Under the pieces are notes generated by a model, which saw only the letters and a program-made list of their open reading frames with translations, searched no databases and was not told the DNA's origin. The translations under genes were made by a program, and so were the position numbers. This document shows, piece after piece, positions 51,051 to 60,846 of a stretch of DNA of 64,000 nt. Position 1 is the stretch's first letter. Every line of letters starts with the position of its first letter. The DNA lies in contig NZ_JAMXBE010000016.1 in assembly GCF_024704835.1 (NCBI RefSeq), positions 24,586 through 88,585 of the forward strand, written 5' to 3'. Source of the DNA: Parapedobacter tibetensis (lineage in GTDB: Bacteria; Bacteroidota; Bacteroidia; Sphingobacteriales; Sphingobacteriaceae).

Positions 51051-51058
51051 TATATTTG
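51051..51058 (+). promoter_or_regulatory. -7 promoter element of the DUF4293 gene
   Basis: TATATTTG, 24 bp before the ATG at 51083. Confidence 0.45.
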
Positions 51059-51082
51059 CCCTATTAATAATTATATATCCCT

Positions 51083-51556
51083 ATGATACAACGCATCCAG
51101 AGTATTTGGTTGATTTTGGCTTCAGTTATGATCTTTGCTTTATTCCTTTTCCCTTATCTGCAATATTCGGATATTGGCGGTATGGGCAAAGCGCTATATG
51201 TGAAAGGAGCGTATTATGGTCTAGAGGGGCAAGCCGTTAGGGAGAAATTTTTCATTTTACAAACCGTTGCCACGGTGTTGTTGGGTGCATTTCCTTTATA
51301 TATCATCTTCAAATTCCGTAATCGCAAGTTACAAATCCAACTGATTGTCTTGGAAATTGTGCTCATTGTCTTATTTGGTTTTTGGTTGTACACCTTATCA
51401 AGCGCGGCATTGATCGAAGCTAAGCAATTCCTTTCTGCCCGAAACATCGGTGTAGGCTTTTTCCTGTTGCCAATAAGCATTATATTTATGCTTATGGCTA
51501 TTGGCGGTATTCGTAGGGATGAAAAATTAATTAAGTCGGCCGATCGGTTGAGGTGA
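51083..51556 (+). CDS. DUF4293 family membrane protein
   Basis: A 157-residue integral membrane protein of the Bacteroidota DUF4293 family with four helices (about 7-28, 50-72, 78-100 and 120-145). The beginning MIQRIQSIWLILASVMIFAL is characteristic. The function is unknown. It is followed closely by a small exported protein gene on the same strand and may be co-transcribed with it. Its length is normal. Confidence 0.9.
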   Translation: MIQRIQSIWLILASVMIFALFLFPYLQYSDIGGMGKALYVKGAYYGLEGQAVREKFFILQTVATVLLGAFPLYIIFKFRNRKLQIQLIVLEIVLIVLFGFWLYTLSSAALIEAKQFLSARNIGVGFFLLPISIIFMLMAIGGIRRDEKLIKSADRLR

Positions 51557-51593
51557 TCATATCGTGACGGCGGTTGTTTATTTCAAATCATAT

Positions 51594-52076
51594 ATGATGA
51601 AGACCACATTATTAATACTGGCATTATCGCTTCCATCGGTTACCCTTGTTTTCGCACAAAACAGCAACCTAGAACCCGCTGCCAAGGATTCCAGTGTTGT
51701 TGTTGTGGATGATATCCAGTTTGAAACGGAGCAATTCCATATCGATTCGGCGACCAATACGGCTACGGCAACACTACTGCTGACCAGCCTTAAGGAAAAT
51801 CCGCGTGAACTTAAAATCAACATTTATGGGACGCAGTTGGTGGATGATGACCGGAACGCCTATTATTTTTCGACAATGGCGCTGGGCCGTGTGTTGATGC
51901 GGTTTGAAGATAAGCAAAACTACCTGCATTACCTCTTGCAGCCTGACGCTCCTGTAAAGTTGGTGGTTACCGCTGAAAACATTTCATCGACAGCAGCTTT
52001 TATCCAAGTAGTGAAAATCGTGTTCGAAGACAGCACAGAAAGTGGCCGGTTTTTAGATGCTTACTTGAGCAACTGA
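51594..52076 (+). CDS. Small exported hypothetical protein
   Basis: About 160 residues from ATG 51594 (or 51597), with a signal peptide MMKTTLLILALSLPSVTLVF ending near Ala-Gln. The mature part is beta-rich with a pattern suggesting an Ig-like or DUF-type fold (ATATLLLTSLKENPRELKIN). No recognised family. The frame is open to a GTG at 51564, but that would put ten extra residues before the signal. It lies 37 bp after the DUF4293 gene. Confidence 0.7.
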   Translation: MMKTTLLILALSLPSVTLVFAQNSNLEPAAKDSSVVVVDDIQFETEQFHIDSATNTATATLLLTSLKENPRELKINIYGTQLVDDDRNAYYFSTMALGRVLMRFEDKQNYLHYLLQPDAPVKLVVTAENISSTAAFIQVVKIVFEDSTESGRFLDAYLSN

Positions 52077-52088
52077 TAAACGCCTAAT

Positions 52089-52625
52089 CTACCTGTACCG
52101 AATTTGTTGCCGATCCATCAAGCCCATTTGGTCTTTCATCATTTTGATTTGATCGGCTAACAGCTTATTTTTATCGGCCTTTTTGGCCTCTTGCAGGTAT
52201 TTGGTAGCTTCCCGTTTATTTCGTTTGGCCATGGCTATACCCGCGAGGCTAAGCTTAGCCAACGCTACGTTATGCCCCATATGCAGACCCAAAGACAGCG
52301 CTTTTTTGAAATATTTTTCGGATTGCATGGGTGATTTCTGCGACTCGATCAAACCGATAAGCAAATGATAATATCCATGCTGTGCGCGGATAAGTTGCTT
52401 TTCATAGTTACTGATGTGTCCTAGCCATTTGGCTGCTTTACTCATGTTTTCCTTACGCAGGTAAAACTGAGCAACGAGCATATTTTCATTGAAGAATATG
52501 GTCACAAATGCAATGATGGTAATTAGGATACCCAGTATTCCCCAGCCCCATTCACCGTAAAAGAATAAAGCCACAGTTCCCGCCAACAAAAGGGAGGATA
52601 TGATAATTCGAACAAGATTTGACAT
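52089..52625 (-). CDS. Membrane protein with TPR-like helices
   Basis: A 178-residue protein with two membrane helices at the N-terminus (about 5-23 and 26-45), followed by a helical domain whose spacing (AAKWLGHIS, YFKKALSLG, EATKYLQEAKKAD) suggests two or three TPR motifs. No enzymatic motif. It is likely a small scaffold on the cytoplasmic side. It converges with the small exported gene and is separated from ung by 219 bp without a clear promoter box. Confidence 0.7.
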   Translation of the reverse strand: MSNLVRIIISSLLLAGTVALFFYGEWGWGILGILITIIAFVTIFFNENMLVAQFYLRKENMSKAAKWLGHISNYEKQLIRAQHGYYHLLIGLIESQKSPMQSEKYFKKALSLGLHMGHNVALAKLSLAGIAMAKRNKREATKYLQEAKKADKNKLLADQIKMMKDQMGLMDRQQIRYR

Positions 52626-52844
52626 GTACTATTTCTTTTGTAACACTGTTTCAACAAAAACTATGCAAATATCCGTTTATTTGAGCGCTTAAACAACTTG
52701 TTTTATTGTAGATTTTGCAAAATGTATTTTCCACTATGCATAATTTGTTCCAAACAACAGCGAAGAGATCGACAAAATTGTTTTTCTGCAAAATTGTACA
52801 TAGGTGTATAATTGCAAAAACAAATTTTTCTTAGTTTTGGAAAC

Positions 52845-53516
52845 ATGAGCATACAGTTAGAAAGCAGCTGGAAAGCGGTATTGGAATCCGAATTTGAGCA
52901 GCCTTATATGTCGCAACTCAAAGAGTTCTTACGAACGGAAAAGGCACAATATTCCGTATATCCCCCTAGCAACCTCATTTTTAATGCTTTTAATCATACG
53001 CCATTTGATCAGGTAAAAGTTGTTATCCTCGGGCAAGACCCTTACCACAATGTGGATCAAGCGCACGGTTTATCCTTCTCCGTTCCCCAAGGTGTGGGCA
53101 TACCGCCCTCACTTCGAAATATGTATCTGGAATTACGTGCGGATATTCCCGGACTCCAAATTCCCAACCACGGCGACTTAACTTCATGGGCCGATCAGGG
53201 AGTGTTGCTGCTCAACGCCACGTTGACCGTGCGCGCACATACCGCAGGTTCGCACCAAGGTAAGGGTTGGGAAGCGTTTACGGATAAGGCCATCGCTGAA
53301 TTGTCTGCACGCAGGAGTGGTATTGTTTTTTTATTGTGGGGTAGATATGCCAAGAACAAGGCGGCCATCATTGACTATCATAAACACCATATCCTTACTG
53401 CGGCGCATCCATCACCATTTTCGGCAAACAACGGTTTTTTTGGATGCAGGCATTTCTCCAAGGTAAATGAGTTTTTGGAGAAGCAAGGGTTGGAGCCCAT
53501 CAACTGGGAGGTCTAA
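52845..53516 (+). CDS. ung: Uracil-DNA glycosylase
   Basis: Family 1 UDG removes uracil from DNA in base-excision repair. From ATG 52845 the protein has 223 residues. The water-activating Asp is Asp65 in ILGQDPYHN; the [19 protein letters not shown] stretch carries the catalytic His and the minor-groove loop. The frame starts earlier at a TTG (52812), but UDGs begin near the ATG used here. Confidence 0.96.
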   Translation: MSIQLESSWKAVLESEFEQPYMSQLKEFLRTEKAQYSVYPPSNLIFNAFNHTPFDQVKVVILGQDPYHNVDQAHGLSFSVPQGVGIPPSLRNMYLELRADIPGLQIPNHGDLTSWADQGVLLLNATLTVRAHTAGSHQGKGWEAFTDKAIAELSARRSGIVFLLWGRYAKNKAAIIDYHKHHILTAAHPSPFSANNGFFGCRHFSKVNEFLEKQGLEPINWEV

Positions 53517-53519
53517 GCA

Positions 53520-53990
53520 TTAATACTCCATTGGCACAATGGGTTCTTTTTTACTGGTAGACATGATCATCATCGTCTGGAAAGTTTTCACATATGGTAT
53601 TTTGCTGATCTTTTCCATGATGACCGACTCATAGGCTTTGATGTCTTTCACATATACCTTGAGCATGAAATCACATTGCCCGGTCACATGATGGCATTCG
53701 GTCACTTCCTTGATGCTCCGCACAGCTTCCACAAACTCGGGGATGGCATTGTGAGTATGAAAGTCGAGCGAAACCTGTATAAATGATTTGATACCCAGTC
53801 CCAATTTTTCTTCATCCACGAAGGCATGATAACTTTTGATATAGCCCGAATTTTCAAGTTTCCGTACACGCTCCAAGGTGGGGGCGGGCGAAAGCCCAAT
53901 GTTTGACGCCAGTTGTAGATTGGTAATCCTGCCGTTTTCCTGTAGTAATTTCAGGATTTTGAAATCGGTTTTATCGGGTTGGAATGGCAT
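53520..53990 (-). CDS. Lrp/AsnC family transcriptional regulator
   Basis: A 156-residue regulator with the N-terminal HTH (DKTDFKILKLLQENGRITN, then ASNIGLSPAPTLERVRKLE) and the C-terminal RAM/AsnC ligand-binding domain (VTECHHVTGQCDFMLKVYV). Such proteins form octamers and respond to amino acids. A 15-bp palindrome 44 bp upstream of the start is a possible autoregulatory site. It converges 3 bp after ung and is divergent from sufB. Target genes are unknown. Confidence 0.9.
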   Translation of the reverse strand: MPFQPDKTDFKILKLLQENGRITNLQLASNIGLSPAPTLERVRKLENSGYIKSYHAFVDEEKLGLGIKSFIQVSLDFHTHNAIPEFVEAVRSIKEVTECHHVTGQCDFMLKVYVKDIKAYESVIMEKISKIPYVKTFQTMMIMSTSKKEPIVPMEY

Positions 53991-54033
53991 ACTTTTGATG
54001 TTATTGTCCTTGTAATGAGTATAGATACCGTTA

Positions 54034-54048
54034 CCAAATTATATTTGG
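54034..54048. promoter_or_regulatory. Palindrome, candidate Lrp/AsnC operator
   Basis: CCAAATTATATTTGG: perfect 6-bp arms around TAT, centred about 50 bp upstream of the Lrp-like start codon. Lrp/AsnC sites are typically 15-bp AT-centred palindromes, which fits autoregulation. Confidence 0.4.
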
Positions 54049-54263
54049 CAATAATACAATTTATTTTCCATATTATTCGTTAATGGGTTGTGGTAATCTG
54101 AAATAAGGTAGAGGTAGCACGTGTTATCAGCCATTATCACCAATTTGTAAAAATATATGGAGAAGCGGTGGCTTTAAGTTCAAAACCTCGAAATCAGCTT
54201 GATTTTCTCCTGTTTAACGTAAAATGAACAGGTAATAACTAAGATTTATTGCCACTTAAATCG

Positions 54264-54271
54264 TAACTTTG
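54264..54271 (+). promoter_or_regulatory. -7 promoter element of sufB
   Basis: TAACTTTG, 57 bp before the ATG at 54329. It supports the later start over 54284. Confidence 0.5.
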
Positions 54272-54328
54272 CACTTCTGAAGTTTGACGGTTGCCCGTCT
54301 GCTTGTTTATCAAAATGGGGAAAGCGTT

Positions 54329-55780
54329 ATGAGTACGAAAGATAATGAATTATTGAAGGAGCTGACGCTCGAAGAATACAAATACGGATTTACCACTGAT
54401 ATCGAAATGGATATTGCCCCAATAGGGCTGACCGAAGATACAGTGCGAATGATTTCTGCCAAAAAGAATGAGCCTGAATGGCTATTGGAATGGCGGCTGA
54501 AGGCGTTGCGGCATTTCCTCCAGATGGATATGCCCACTTGGCAGAATTTTGACCATCCAGCGGTATCATTCCAAGATATATCATACTATGCTGCTCCCAA
54601 AGCCAAACCGAAATTGAATAGTTTGGATGAGGTGGATCCCGAATTGCTCTCCACATTTGCGAAATTGGGTATCCCACTGGATGAACAAAAAGTGTTGGCA
54701 GGTGTGGTAGCCGTAGATGCCGTATTTGATAGCGTATCAGTGAAAACCACTTTCCGTGAGAAACTGAAAGAGCAAGGTGTTATTTTTTGCTCGTTTGGTG
54801 AAGCTGTACAGGAACATCCTGAATTGGTAAAACAATACCTAGGCTCTGTTGTGCCACAAACAGACAATATTTATGCTGCGTTGAATTCTGCGGTATTTTC
54901 GGATGGTTCCTTTGTGTATATCCCCAAGGGGGTGCGCTGTCCCATGGAACTCTCGACATATTTCCGTATCAATGCTGAGAATACCGGACAATTTGAACGG
55001 ACGTTGATCATTGCTGATGAGGGGGCCTATGTTAGCTACCTCGAAGGGTGTACCGCCCCGATGCGTGATGAAAACCAATTGCATGCCGCCGTGGTGGAAT
55101 TGATAGCACTTAAAGATGCAGAAATCAAATATTCAACCGTACAAAACTGGTATCCTGGCGATAAGGATGGCAAAGGAGGTATTTACAATTTTGTTACCAA
55201 GCGGGGTATATGCAAAGGCGACAACAGTAAAATTTCGTGGACACAGGTAGAGACAGGTTCGGCTATCACTTGGAAATACCCTGGGGTGATCCTCAAGGGA
55301 GACAATTCTGTGGGCGAGTTTTATTCTGTGGCCCTTACACGCAATAGACAGGTCGCCGATACGGGAACCAAGATGATCCATTTGGGCAAAAACACCAAGA
55401 GCAAAATCATTTCCAAAGGGATATCAGCGGGACACAGCCACAATAGTTACCGCGGGCTAGTCAAGATAGCGGCTGGAGCCGAAAATTCTCGTAACTTCAC
55501 CCAGTGTGACTCACTCTTGATTGGCGACCGTTGTGGGGCGCATACATTCCCATACATCGAAAACAGGAACAAATCTGCCAAATTGGAACATGAGGCCACC
55601 ACCTCGAAAATCGGTGAGGACCAATTGTTTTATCTTACCCAAAGAGGTATCGATCCGGAGAAGGCTGTAGGACTTATCGTAAATGGTTATGCCAAAGAAG
55701 TACTCAATCAACTGCCCATGGAGTTTGCCGTGGAAGCACAGAAATTGCTGGCCATATCATTGGAAGGCAGTGTGGGGTAG
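54329..55780 (+). CDS. sufB: Fe-S cluster assembly scaffold SufB
   Basis: SufB is the scaffold of the SUF iron-sulfur assembly system, working as SufBC2D in the cytoplasm. It has 483 residues from ATG 54329, normal length. Family motifs include [36 protein letters not shown] and the C-terminal [18 protein letters not shown] with the conserved Cys and the Asp-His pair near the SufB-SufD interface. It is the first gene of sufB-sufC-sufD; no sufS, sufE or sufA is in the window. Confidence 0.97.
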   Translation: MSTKDNELLKELTLEEYKYGFTTDIEMDIAPIGLTEDTVRMISAKKNEPEWLLEWRLKALRHFLQMDMPTWQNFDHPAVSFQDISYYAAPKAKPKLNSLDEVDPELLSTFAKLGIPLDEQKVLAGVVAVDAVFDSVSVKTTFREKLKEQGVIFCSFGEAVQEHPELVKQYLGSVVPQTDNIYAALNSAVFSDGSFVYIPKGVRCPMELSTYFRINAENTGQFERTLIIADEGAYVSYLEGCTAPMRDENQLHAAVVELIALKDAEIKYSTVQNWYPGDKDGKGGIYNFVTKRGICKGDNSKISWTQVETGSAITWKYPGVILKGDNSVGEFYSVALTRNRQVADTGTKMIHLGKNTKSKIISKGISAGHSHNSYRGLVKIAAGAENSRNFTQCDSLLIGDRCGAHTFPYIENRNKSAKLEHEATTSKIGEDQLFYLTQRGIDPEKAVGLIVNGYAKEVLNQLPMEFAVEAQKLLAISLEGSVG

Positions 55781-55916
55781 GTCTAATACTTATTAGTACT
55801 TAGTCAGTAGGCGTTTCGTTAATACTCAGGCGTTAGTGTTAGTGCTTGGGTAAAATTAATAGATAGAGTTGAAGAACAGTATAACGTCTACACGGCGTTG
55901 AGAGATAACAAAAGCA

Positions 55917-56681
55917 ATGTTAAGTATAAAAAAATTACACGCGGAAGTAGAAGGAAAAGAAATCCTTAAAGGGTTGGATTTGGAAATAAATGCCGGAGAA
56001 GTACACGCCATCATGGGACCCAACGGTTCGGGCAAAAGTACATTGGGTAATGTCTTGGCTGGAAGGGAATCTTACGAGGTGACCGAAGGGGAGGTGTTGC
56101 TTGACGGACGAGATCTGCTGGAACTATCGCCTGAAGACCGCGCGCGTGAAGGTGTGTTTTTGGCATTCCAATACCCAGTGGAAATCCCAGGAGTATCCAA
56201 TATCAATTTTTTAAAAACTGCCATCAACGAAATTCGCGAATACAAAGGACTGCCACCCGTGGAAGCTAGGGATTTTTTGAATATGGTGAAGGAAAAGCAG
56301 AAACTCGTGGAATTCGAGGCCAAGCTGGCCAACCGTTCGTTGAACGAAGGATTCTCTGGCGGCGAGAAAAAACGTAACGAAATATTCCAGTTGGCCATGC
56401 TGCAACCCAAATTGGCCATCCTTGATGAAACGGATTCTGGATTGGATATTGATGCATTACGTATCGTGGCAAGAGGCGTAAACCAACTGCGTTCAAAGGA
56501 TAATGCATTCATTGTCATCACTCACTACCAACGATTGCTGGAATATATCGTGCCCGATTTCGTGCATGTTTTGTACAATGGCCGTATTGTCCGTTCGGGC
56601 ACAAAGGAACTTGCATTAGAATTGGAGGAAAAGGGCTATGATTGGATTAAAGAGACAGCTGGTGCGGAAAACGCAATATAA
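55917..56681 (+). CDS. sufC: Fe-S cluster assembly ATPase SufC
   Basis: The ABC-type ATPase of the SUF complex, 254 residues. Walker A is GPNGSGKST; the signature reads FSGGEKKRNEIFQL, distinctive for SufC; Walker B is LAILDETDSGLD, and the switch His is in VITHYQRLL. It drives conformational change in SufBC2D. It lies 136 bp after sufB, a gap with degenerate repeats, and 97 bp before sufD. Confidence 0.97.
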   Translation: MLSIKKLHAEVEGKEILKGLDLEINAGEVHAIMGPNGSGKSTLGNVLAGRESYEVTEGEVLLDGRDLLELSPEDRAREGVFLAFQYPVEIPGVSNINFLKTAINEIREYKGLPPVEARDFLNMVKEKQKLVEFEAKLANRSLNEGFSGGEKKRNEIFQLAMLQPKLAILDETDSGLDIDALRIVARGVNQLRSKDNAFIVITHYQRLLEYIVPDFVHVLYNGRIVRSGTKELALELEEKGYDWIKETAGAENAI

Positions 56682-56778
56682 ACATAAGGGAGACACCATT
56701 GAGCGTGAGGAAGCAACAACTGTGGTAGACGAAGCATTGGCCGAAATAGGTAGCAATGGCGGATTGACCAAACAAACA

Positions 56779-58089
56779 ATGATTACACAAGTTACTGATT
56801 CATTATACAAACAACTGATTAGGGCCTACGAAGAACGGATGCCTACGGAAGAGGGCCCCCATTCATTGGATGAGATTCGTGGACAGGCATTTAAACGTTT
56901 TGAAAAGCTGGGATTCCCTACTGTCAAACATGAGGATTGGAAGTACACCAATGTTCAGCCGCTTATAAGTCAAAATTATCTATTGGATACGTCGACCTCT
57001 CAAGCCGAGGTGGCTATAGGTAAAGCGGCTATTCCTAATTTGGATACATATAGGGTGGTGTTGGTGGATGGTATTTTCAATGCCGAGTTGTCTTCGGGCA
57101 TCGATGTGCCTGGCCTCCATATTCTGCCTATCCAAGAGGCGTTTGACCAGTTATCCTTTGCCAAGTATTTTGCAGAATACGCGGATAAGACGGATAATCC
57201 CTTCGTGGCGTTAAATACTGCATTATTCAAATCAGGAGTTTTTATAACGGTAACCAAAAATAGCGTGCTGGAAAAGCCCATCCACATTATCCATGTAGCC
57301 TCTGCCACGGAGCCTTTGTTTACGCAAACACGCAATCTCTATGTTATTGAAGCCAATGCGGAGGCAGAGCTAATCGAATCATTTATTACTGAAGATAACG
57401 CGGCAAATAACCTGAACAGTCTGGTAAGCGAAATCGTGGTACATGAAAATGCAAAACTGCATCATTATTACTTGCAATTGGCTGGAAAACAAAGTAGTTA
57501 CATTAATCACACAGAAATCTACCAGAAAAAATATAGTCTTTATAACAATTATAATTGCAGTTTTCCAGGATCGGCTTTTGTGCGCAATAACATCAATGTT
57601 CGGTTGGATGACAGCCAGGTTGAAAGTCACTTATATGGCGTTACCCTCACAGCTGGAAACCAGTTTGTAGACAATCACACGGTCGTAGACCACCTCAAAC
57701 CGCACTGTGAAAGCTACGAATGGTATAAAAATATTACACAAGACACGTCCACAGCGGTGTTCAATGGCAAAATATTTGTACGCCTCGATGCACAAAAAAC
57801 CAATGCATTCCAGCAGAACAATAACATGCTCATCGGCGAGAAATCTGCCATATATACCAAGCCGCAGCTTGAGATTTTTGCGGATGACGTCAAATGTAGC
57901 CACGGTTGTACCATCGGGCAGTTCGACAATCAGGCATTGTTCTACCTAAGGTCGCGGGGCATCAGCGAAGCACAAGCGCGCGTGCTCTTGGTCCATGCAT
58001 TTGCTTTTGATGTGACCAACCGTTTTGCCAATGCTACCGTGCGTAAATATGTAGAGCATCTGGTGGAGCAAGGACTTGAAAATGGATAG
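56779..58089 (+). CDS. sufD: Fe-S cluster assembly protein SufD
   Basis: The partner of SufB, 436 residues from ATG 56779. The C-terminal half has the shared SufB/D fold with YEWYKNITQDTSTAVFNGKI and the ADDVKCSHGCTIGQFDNQAL motif holding the conserved Cys and His. The frame is open upstream to 56638, overlapping sufC, but those 47 residues do not look like SufD, whose N-terminus here matches MITQVTDSLYKQLIRAYEER. A hairpin terminator follows. Confidence 0.95.
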   Translation: MITQVTDSLYKQLIRAYEERMPTEEGPHSLDEIRGQAFKRFEKLGFPTVKHEDWKYTNVQPLISQNYLLDTSTSQAEVAIGKAAIPNLDTYRVVLVDGIFNAELSSGIDVPGLHILPIQEAFDQLSFAKYFAEYADKTDNPFVALNTALFKSGVFITVTKNSVLEKPIHIIHVASATEPLFTQTRNLYVIEANAEAELIESFITEDNAANNLNSLVSEIVVHENAKLHHYYLQLAGKQSSYINHTEIYQKKYSLYNNYNCSFPGSAFVRNNINVRLDDSQVESHLYGVTLTAGNQFVDNHTVVDHLKPHCESYEWYKNITQDTSTAVFNGKIFVRLDAQKTNAFQQNNNMLIGEKSAIYTKPQLEIFADDVKCSHGCTIGQFDNQALFYLRSRGISEAQARVLLVHAFAFDVTNRFANATVRKYVEHLVEQGLENG

Positions 58090-58097
58090 TTTGATAT

Positions 58098-58133
58098 AAA
58101 ACCTAATAGGTTTTCAAAACCTCTTAGGATTTT
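58098..58133. terminator. Bidirectional hairpin between sufD and the oxidoreductase gene
   Basis: Arms 58098-58114 (AAAACCTAATAGGTTTT) and 58116-58133 pair with one bulge and one mismatch, with A/T runs on both sides, so it can stop transcription from either strand. It is a diverged relative of the palindromic repeat at 27076 and 28561. The oxidoreductase stop codon lies inside it. Confidence 0.6.
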
Positions 58134-59665
58134 ATGCGATCCACACAGTTCATCCCATCAATTGCCGCTGATACAATGCCTCCGGCATATCCGGCCCCTT
58201 CTCCACAGGGGTATAATCCTTTTACCTGCGGGTGCTGCATGGTGTCTTTATCCCTAGGTATCCGAATGGGGGAAGAAGTGCGCGATTCCACCCCTACCAA
58301 AATAGCTTCATTGGTATAATAACCTTTCATTTTTTTGCCAAATAGCGGAAGTGCCTGCTGCAAGGCATCGTGTACAAAAGGAGGTAACACGTCGGATAAC
58401 AAGGCGCTTTTGGTGCCCGGCTTGTAGGAATTTTCTGGCAAGGAAGTAGACAAGTTGCCTTGTACAAAATCTACCATCCGTTGTGCAGGAGCCACCAATT
58501 TACCGCCCCCAACTACACATGCTCGTTGCTCCACTTCACGCTGGAAATCTAGCAGGGCAAAAGGATAATGTGCTACATCTGAAACATCCTGTAAATTGAT
58601 TTGTACCACAGTGCCCGAATTGGCATACGGGTTGTTGCGCTTGGATGGCGACCAACCATTGACCACCACTTCACCCTTGTCTGTAGCACAAGGAGCAATG
58701 ATTCCACCTGGACACATGCAAAAAGAGAAAACACCCCGTCCGTTTACCTGTTCCACTAGGCTGTAATAAGCAGGAGGAAGGTATTCGCTCCGTACATCAC
58801 AATGGTATTGGGCCTGGTCGATGATGTCTTGGGGATGCTCAATACGCACGCCAAGGGCAAAGGGTTTGGCCTCAGTATGCCAGCGTTTATTGTGGAACAG
58901 TTCATAGATATCTCGGGCAGAATGTCCGGTGGCCACAATGACGGAGTTGGCAGCCAGTTGCTCTCCTGAAGCCAGTGTGACGCCTTGTACTTGTCCGGCA
59001 CACTCCGTAATATCTACCACCTTGCTGTTAAAGTGGATTTCACCGCCGTACTCCAAGATGGTATTACGGATAGCTTGGATGATATGCGGTAATTTGTTGG
59101 TGCCAATGTGCGGGCGGGTATCTACCAAAATGTCCTCAGTGGCACCATGGGCTACTAGCAGTTGCAATACACGCTGAATATCCCCCCGTTTATTGGATCG
59201 TGTATACAGCTTCCCATCGGAATAAGTGCCCGCACCACCCTCACCAAAGCAATAGTTGGAGTCTGGATTGACGATGCCTTCCTTATTTAGTGTTGCTAAG
59301 TCCCTACGTCGCTCCTGCACATTTTTGCCACGCTCAATAACAAGGGGGCGTAGGCCCCGTTCTATGCAGCGCAGGGCCGCAAACAAACCTGCCGGGCCAG
59401 CACCGATGATGATAATAGGCATTGCATCTGCAACATTGGCATGCTGGAAGTGGAAAATATCAGGAACAGGCGTTTCATCGATAAAGAAAACTACCCGGAT
59501 GCGGAACACGGCTAATCTGCTCCGTGCATCGATGGAACGTTTACGGATTTTTATGCTTTTAACACTTGATAGCGCAACATTCAGTTGGGTTGCGCCCTTT
59601 TGGATAATATAAGCATCGTCCGTGATTTTCTCTGGTGGGATACTTAATTCAATCTCTTTTTGCAT
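58124..59665 (-). CDS. FAD-dependent oxidoreductase (NAD(P)/FAD-dependent dehydrogenase family)
   Basis: A 513-residue flavoprotein from ATG 59665. A short N-terminal domain (1-80) precedes the FAD-binding Rossmann motif IIIGAGPAGLFAA, an ERGKNVQERRRDLA stretch, CFGEGGAGTYSDGKLYTR, VIVATGHSARD and the second nucleotide motif near the end (GLYPCGEGAGYAGGIVSAA). This layout is that of a widespread family of uncharacterised FAD-dependent dehydrogenases. The substrate is unknown. The frame is open to 59722 but the extra residues are not conserved in type. Converges with sufD. Confidence 0.9.
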   Translation of the reverse strand: MQKEIELSIPPEKITDDAYIIQKGATQLNVALSSVKSIKIRKRSIDARSRLAVFRIRVVFFIDETPVPDIFHFQHANVADAMPIIIIGAGPAGLFAALRCIERGLRPLVIERGKNVQERRRDLATLNKEGIVNPDSNYCFGEGGAGTYSDGKLYTRSNKRGDIQRVLQLLVAHGATEDILVDTRPHIGTNKLPHIIQAIRNTILEYGGEIHFNSKVVDITECAGQVQGVTLASGEQLAANSVIVATGHSARDIYELFHNKRWHTEAKPFALGVRIEHPQDIIDQAQYHCDVRSEYLPPAYYSLVEQVNGRGVFSFCMCPGGIIAPCATDKGEVVVNGWSPSKRNNPYANSGTVVQINLQDVSDVAHYPFALLDFQREVEQRACVVGGGKLVAPAQRMVDFVQGNLSTSLPENSYKPGTKSALLSDVLPPFVHDALQQALPLFGKKMKGYYTNEAILVGVESRTSSPIRIPRDKDTMQHPQVKGLYPCGEGAGYAGGIVSAAIDGMNCVDRIKS

Positions 59666-59764
59666 GAAATGATGTCGGGTTTTTATCCCGAAGCGTAACA
59701 AAGGTATGGATTTTGCCATCAAAGTGTTAAATTAGTGGCAGTATAGATTTTAATTTCAATCAAT

Positions 59765-60343
59765 ATGAAAAGATTAGTCATCGCTATTGTTGGCCTGTTC
59801 ACCGCTTTATCATTCAGTTCTTGCGGATATAACACATTGGTCAATTTGGAAGAAAACGTAAAAGGCAAATGGGCCCAAGTGGAAAACGCTTACCAACGGC
59901 GGGCAGACCTTATCCCAAACTTGGTAAATACCGTGAAAGGTGCAGCCAATTTCGAGCAGGAAACCCTCACGCAAGTCATCGAAGCTCGTGCCAAAGCTTC
60001 TTCTATCACCGTGGATCCTGAAAACCTATCCCCGGAGGCCATACAGCAGTTCCAGCAGTCACAGGATGCATTATCGCAATCCCTGGGCCGCTTACTGGTC
60101 ACGGTGGAGCGTTATCCTGAATTGAAAGCCACACAGAATTTCCAAGAGTTGCAGGTACAACTGGAAGGAACGGAAAACCGGATCAGTACGGAAAGAAGAG
60201 CATTTAACGAAGCCACACAGGAATACAATTCATCGGTAAGGCGATTCCCCAATAACATCACTGCCGGAATGTTTGGTTTCAAGCAGAAAGGTTATTTCAC
60301 CTCAGAAGCAGGAGCTGAGAAAGCACCGGAAGTGCAGTTTTAG
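59765..60343 (+). CDS. LemA family lipoprotein
   Basis: A 192-residue LemA protein with a lipobox-like signal ending in SFSSCGY. The mature part is alpha-helical; NAYQRRADLIPNLVNTVKGA is the family signature. LemA function is not settled; the genes are often next to TPM-domain genes, as here. The next gene starts 58 bp downstream. The length is normal. It probably begins a four-gene unit with the two TPM genes and possibly DUF58. Confidence 0.95.
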   Translation: MKRLVIAIVGLFTALSFSSCGYNTLVNLEENVKGKWAQVENAYQRRADLIPNLVNTVKGAANFEQETLTQVIEARAKASSITVDPENLSPEAIQQFQQSQDALSQSLGRLLVTVERYPELKATQNFQELQVQLEGTENRISTERRAFNEATQEYNSSVRRFPNNITAGMFGFKQKGYFTSEAGAEKAPEVQF

Positions 60344-60401
60344 TGGGTAGCTATCAGCCGTCGGCAATCAGCTCTCATGTCCCAAATCTCACGTCTAATA
60401 A

Positions 60402-60839
60402 ATGGAAATATTTACTGAAGAAGAACAAGAACGGATTGTACAGGCAATTAACATGGCTGAAAACAACACGTCAGGTGAAATCCGCCTGGCAGTGGAAGCG
60501 CATTGCAAGATTGATGTGTTGGACAGAGCGGCCCAGTATTTTCGCCGTTTGGGAATGGACAAAACGGCCCTTCATAACGGTGTGTTGCTATACATTGCCG
60601 TGGAAGATCACCAATTTGCCGTCATAGGCGATAGCGGAATCAATAGTCGTGTACCAGCTGATTTTTGGGAGGAGACCAAAGACCTCATGTTACAACATTT
60701 CAAACAAAATAATCTAGTACAAGGGCTCATAGAAGGCATTACCCATGCCGGGGAGCAACTGCAGCATTTTTTCCCACGCCAAGATGATGATATCAATGAA
60801 TTGCCCAATGATATTGCGTTTGGGGATGGTAAAGAGTAG
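60402..60839 (+). CDS. TPM domain-containing protein
   Basis: A 145-residue soluble protein with a TPM (TLP18.3/Psb32/MOLO-1) domain: FTEEEQERIVQAINMAENNT, then SGEIRLAVEAHCK, and NGVLLYIAVEDHQFAVIGDSGI, the conserved beta-strand. No signal peptide and no membrane segment. TPM domains have been linked to phosphatase activity in a plant protein; the bacterial function is unknown. Between lemA and a second TPM gene. Confidence 0.9.
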   Translation: MEIFTEEEQERIVQAINMAENNTSGEIRLAVEAHCKIDVLDRAAQYFRRLGMDKTALHNGVLLYIAVEDHQFAVIGDSGINSRVPADFWEETKDLMLQHFKQNNLVQGLIEGITHAGEQLQHFFPRQDDDINELPNDIAFGDGKE

Positions 60840-60846
60840 CGGTAAA

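Larger units (their letters stand above)
53991..54328. other. Divergent regulatory region between the Lrp-like gene and sufB
   Basis: 338 bp without a gene. It contains the palindrome at 54034-54048 near the lrp-like start and a TAACTTTG box at 54264-54271 for sufB. Otherwise AT-rich. No IscR-type site was recognised. Confidence 0.5.
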
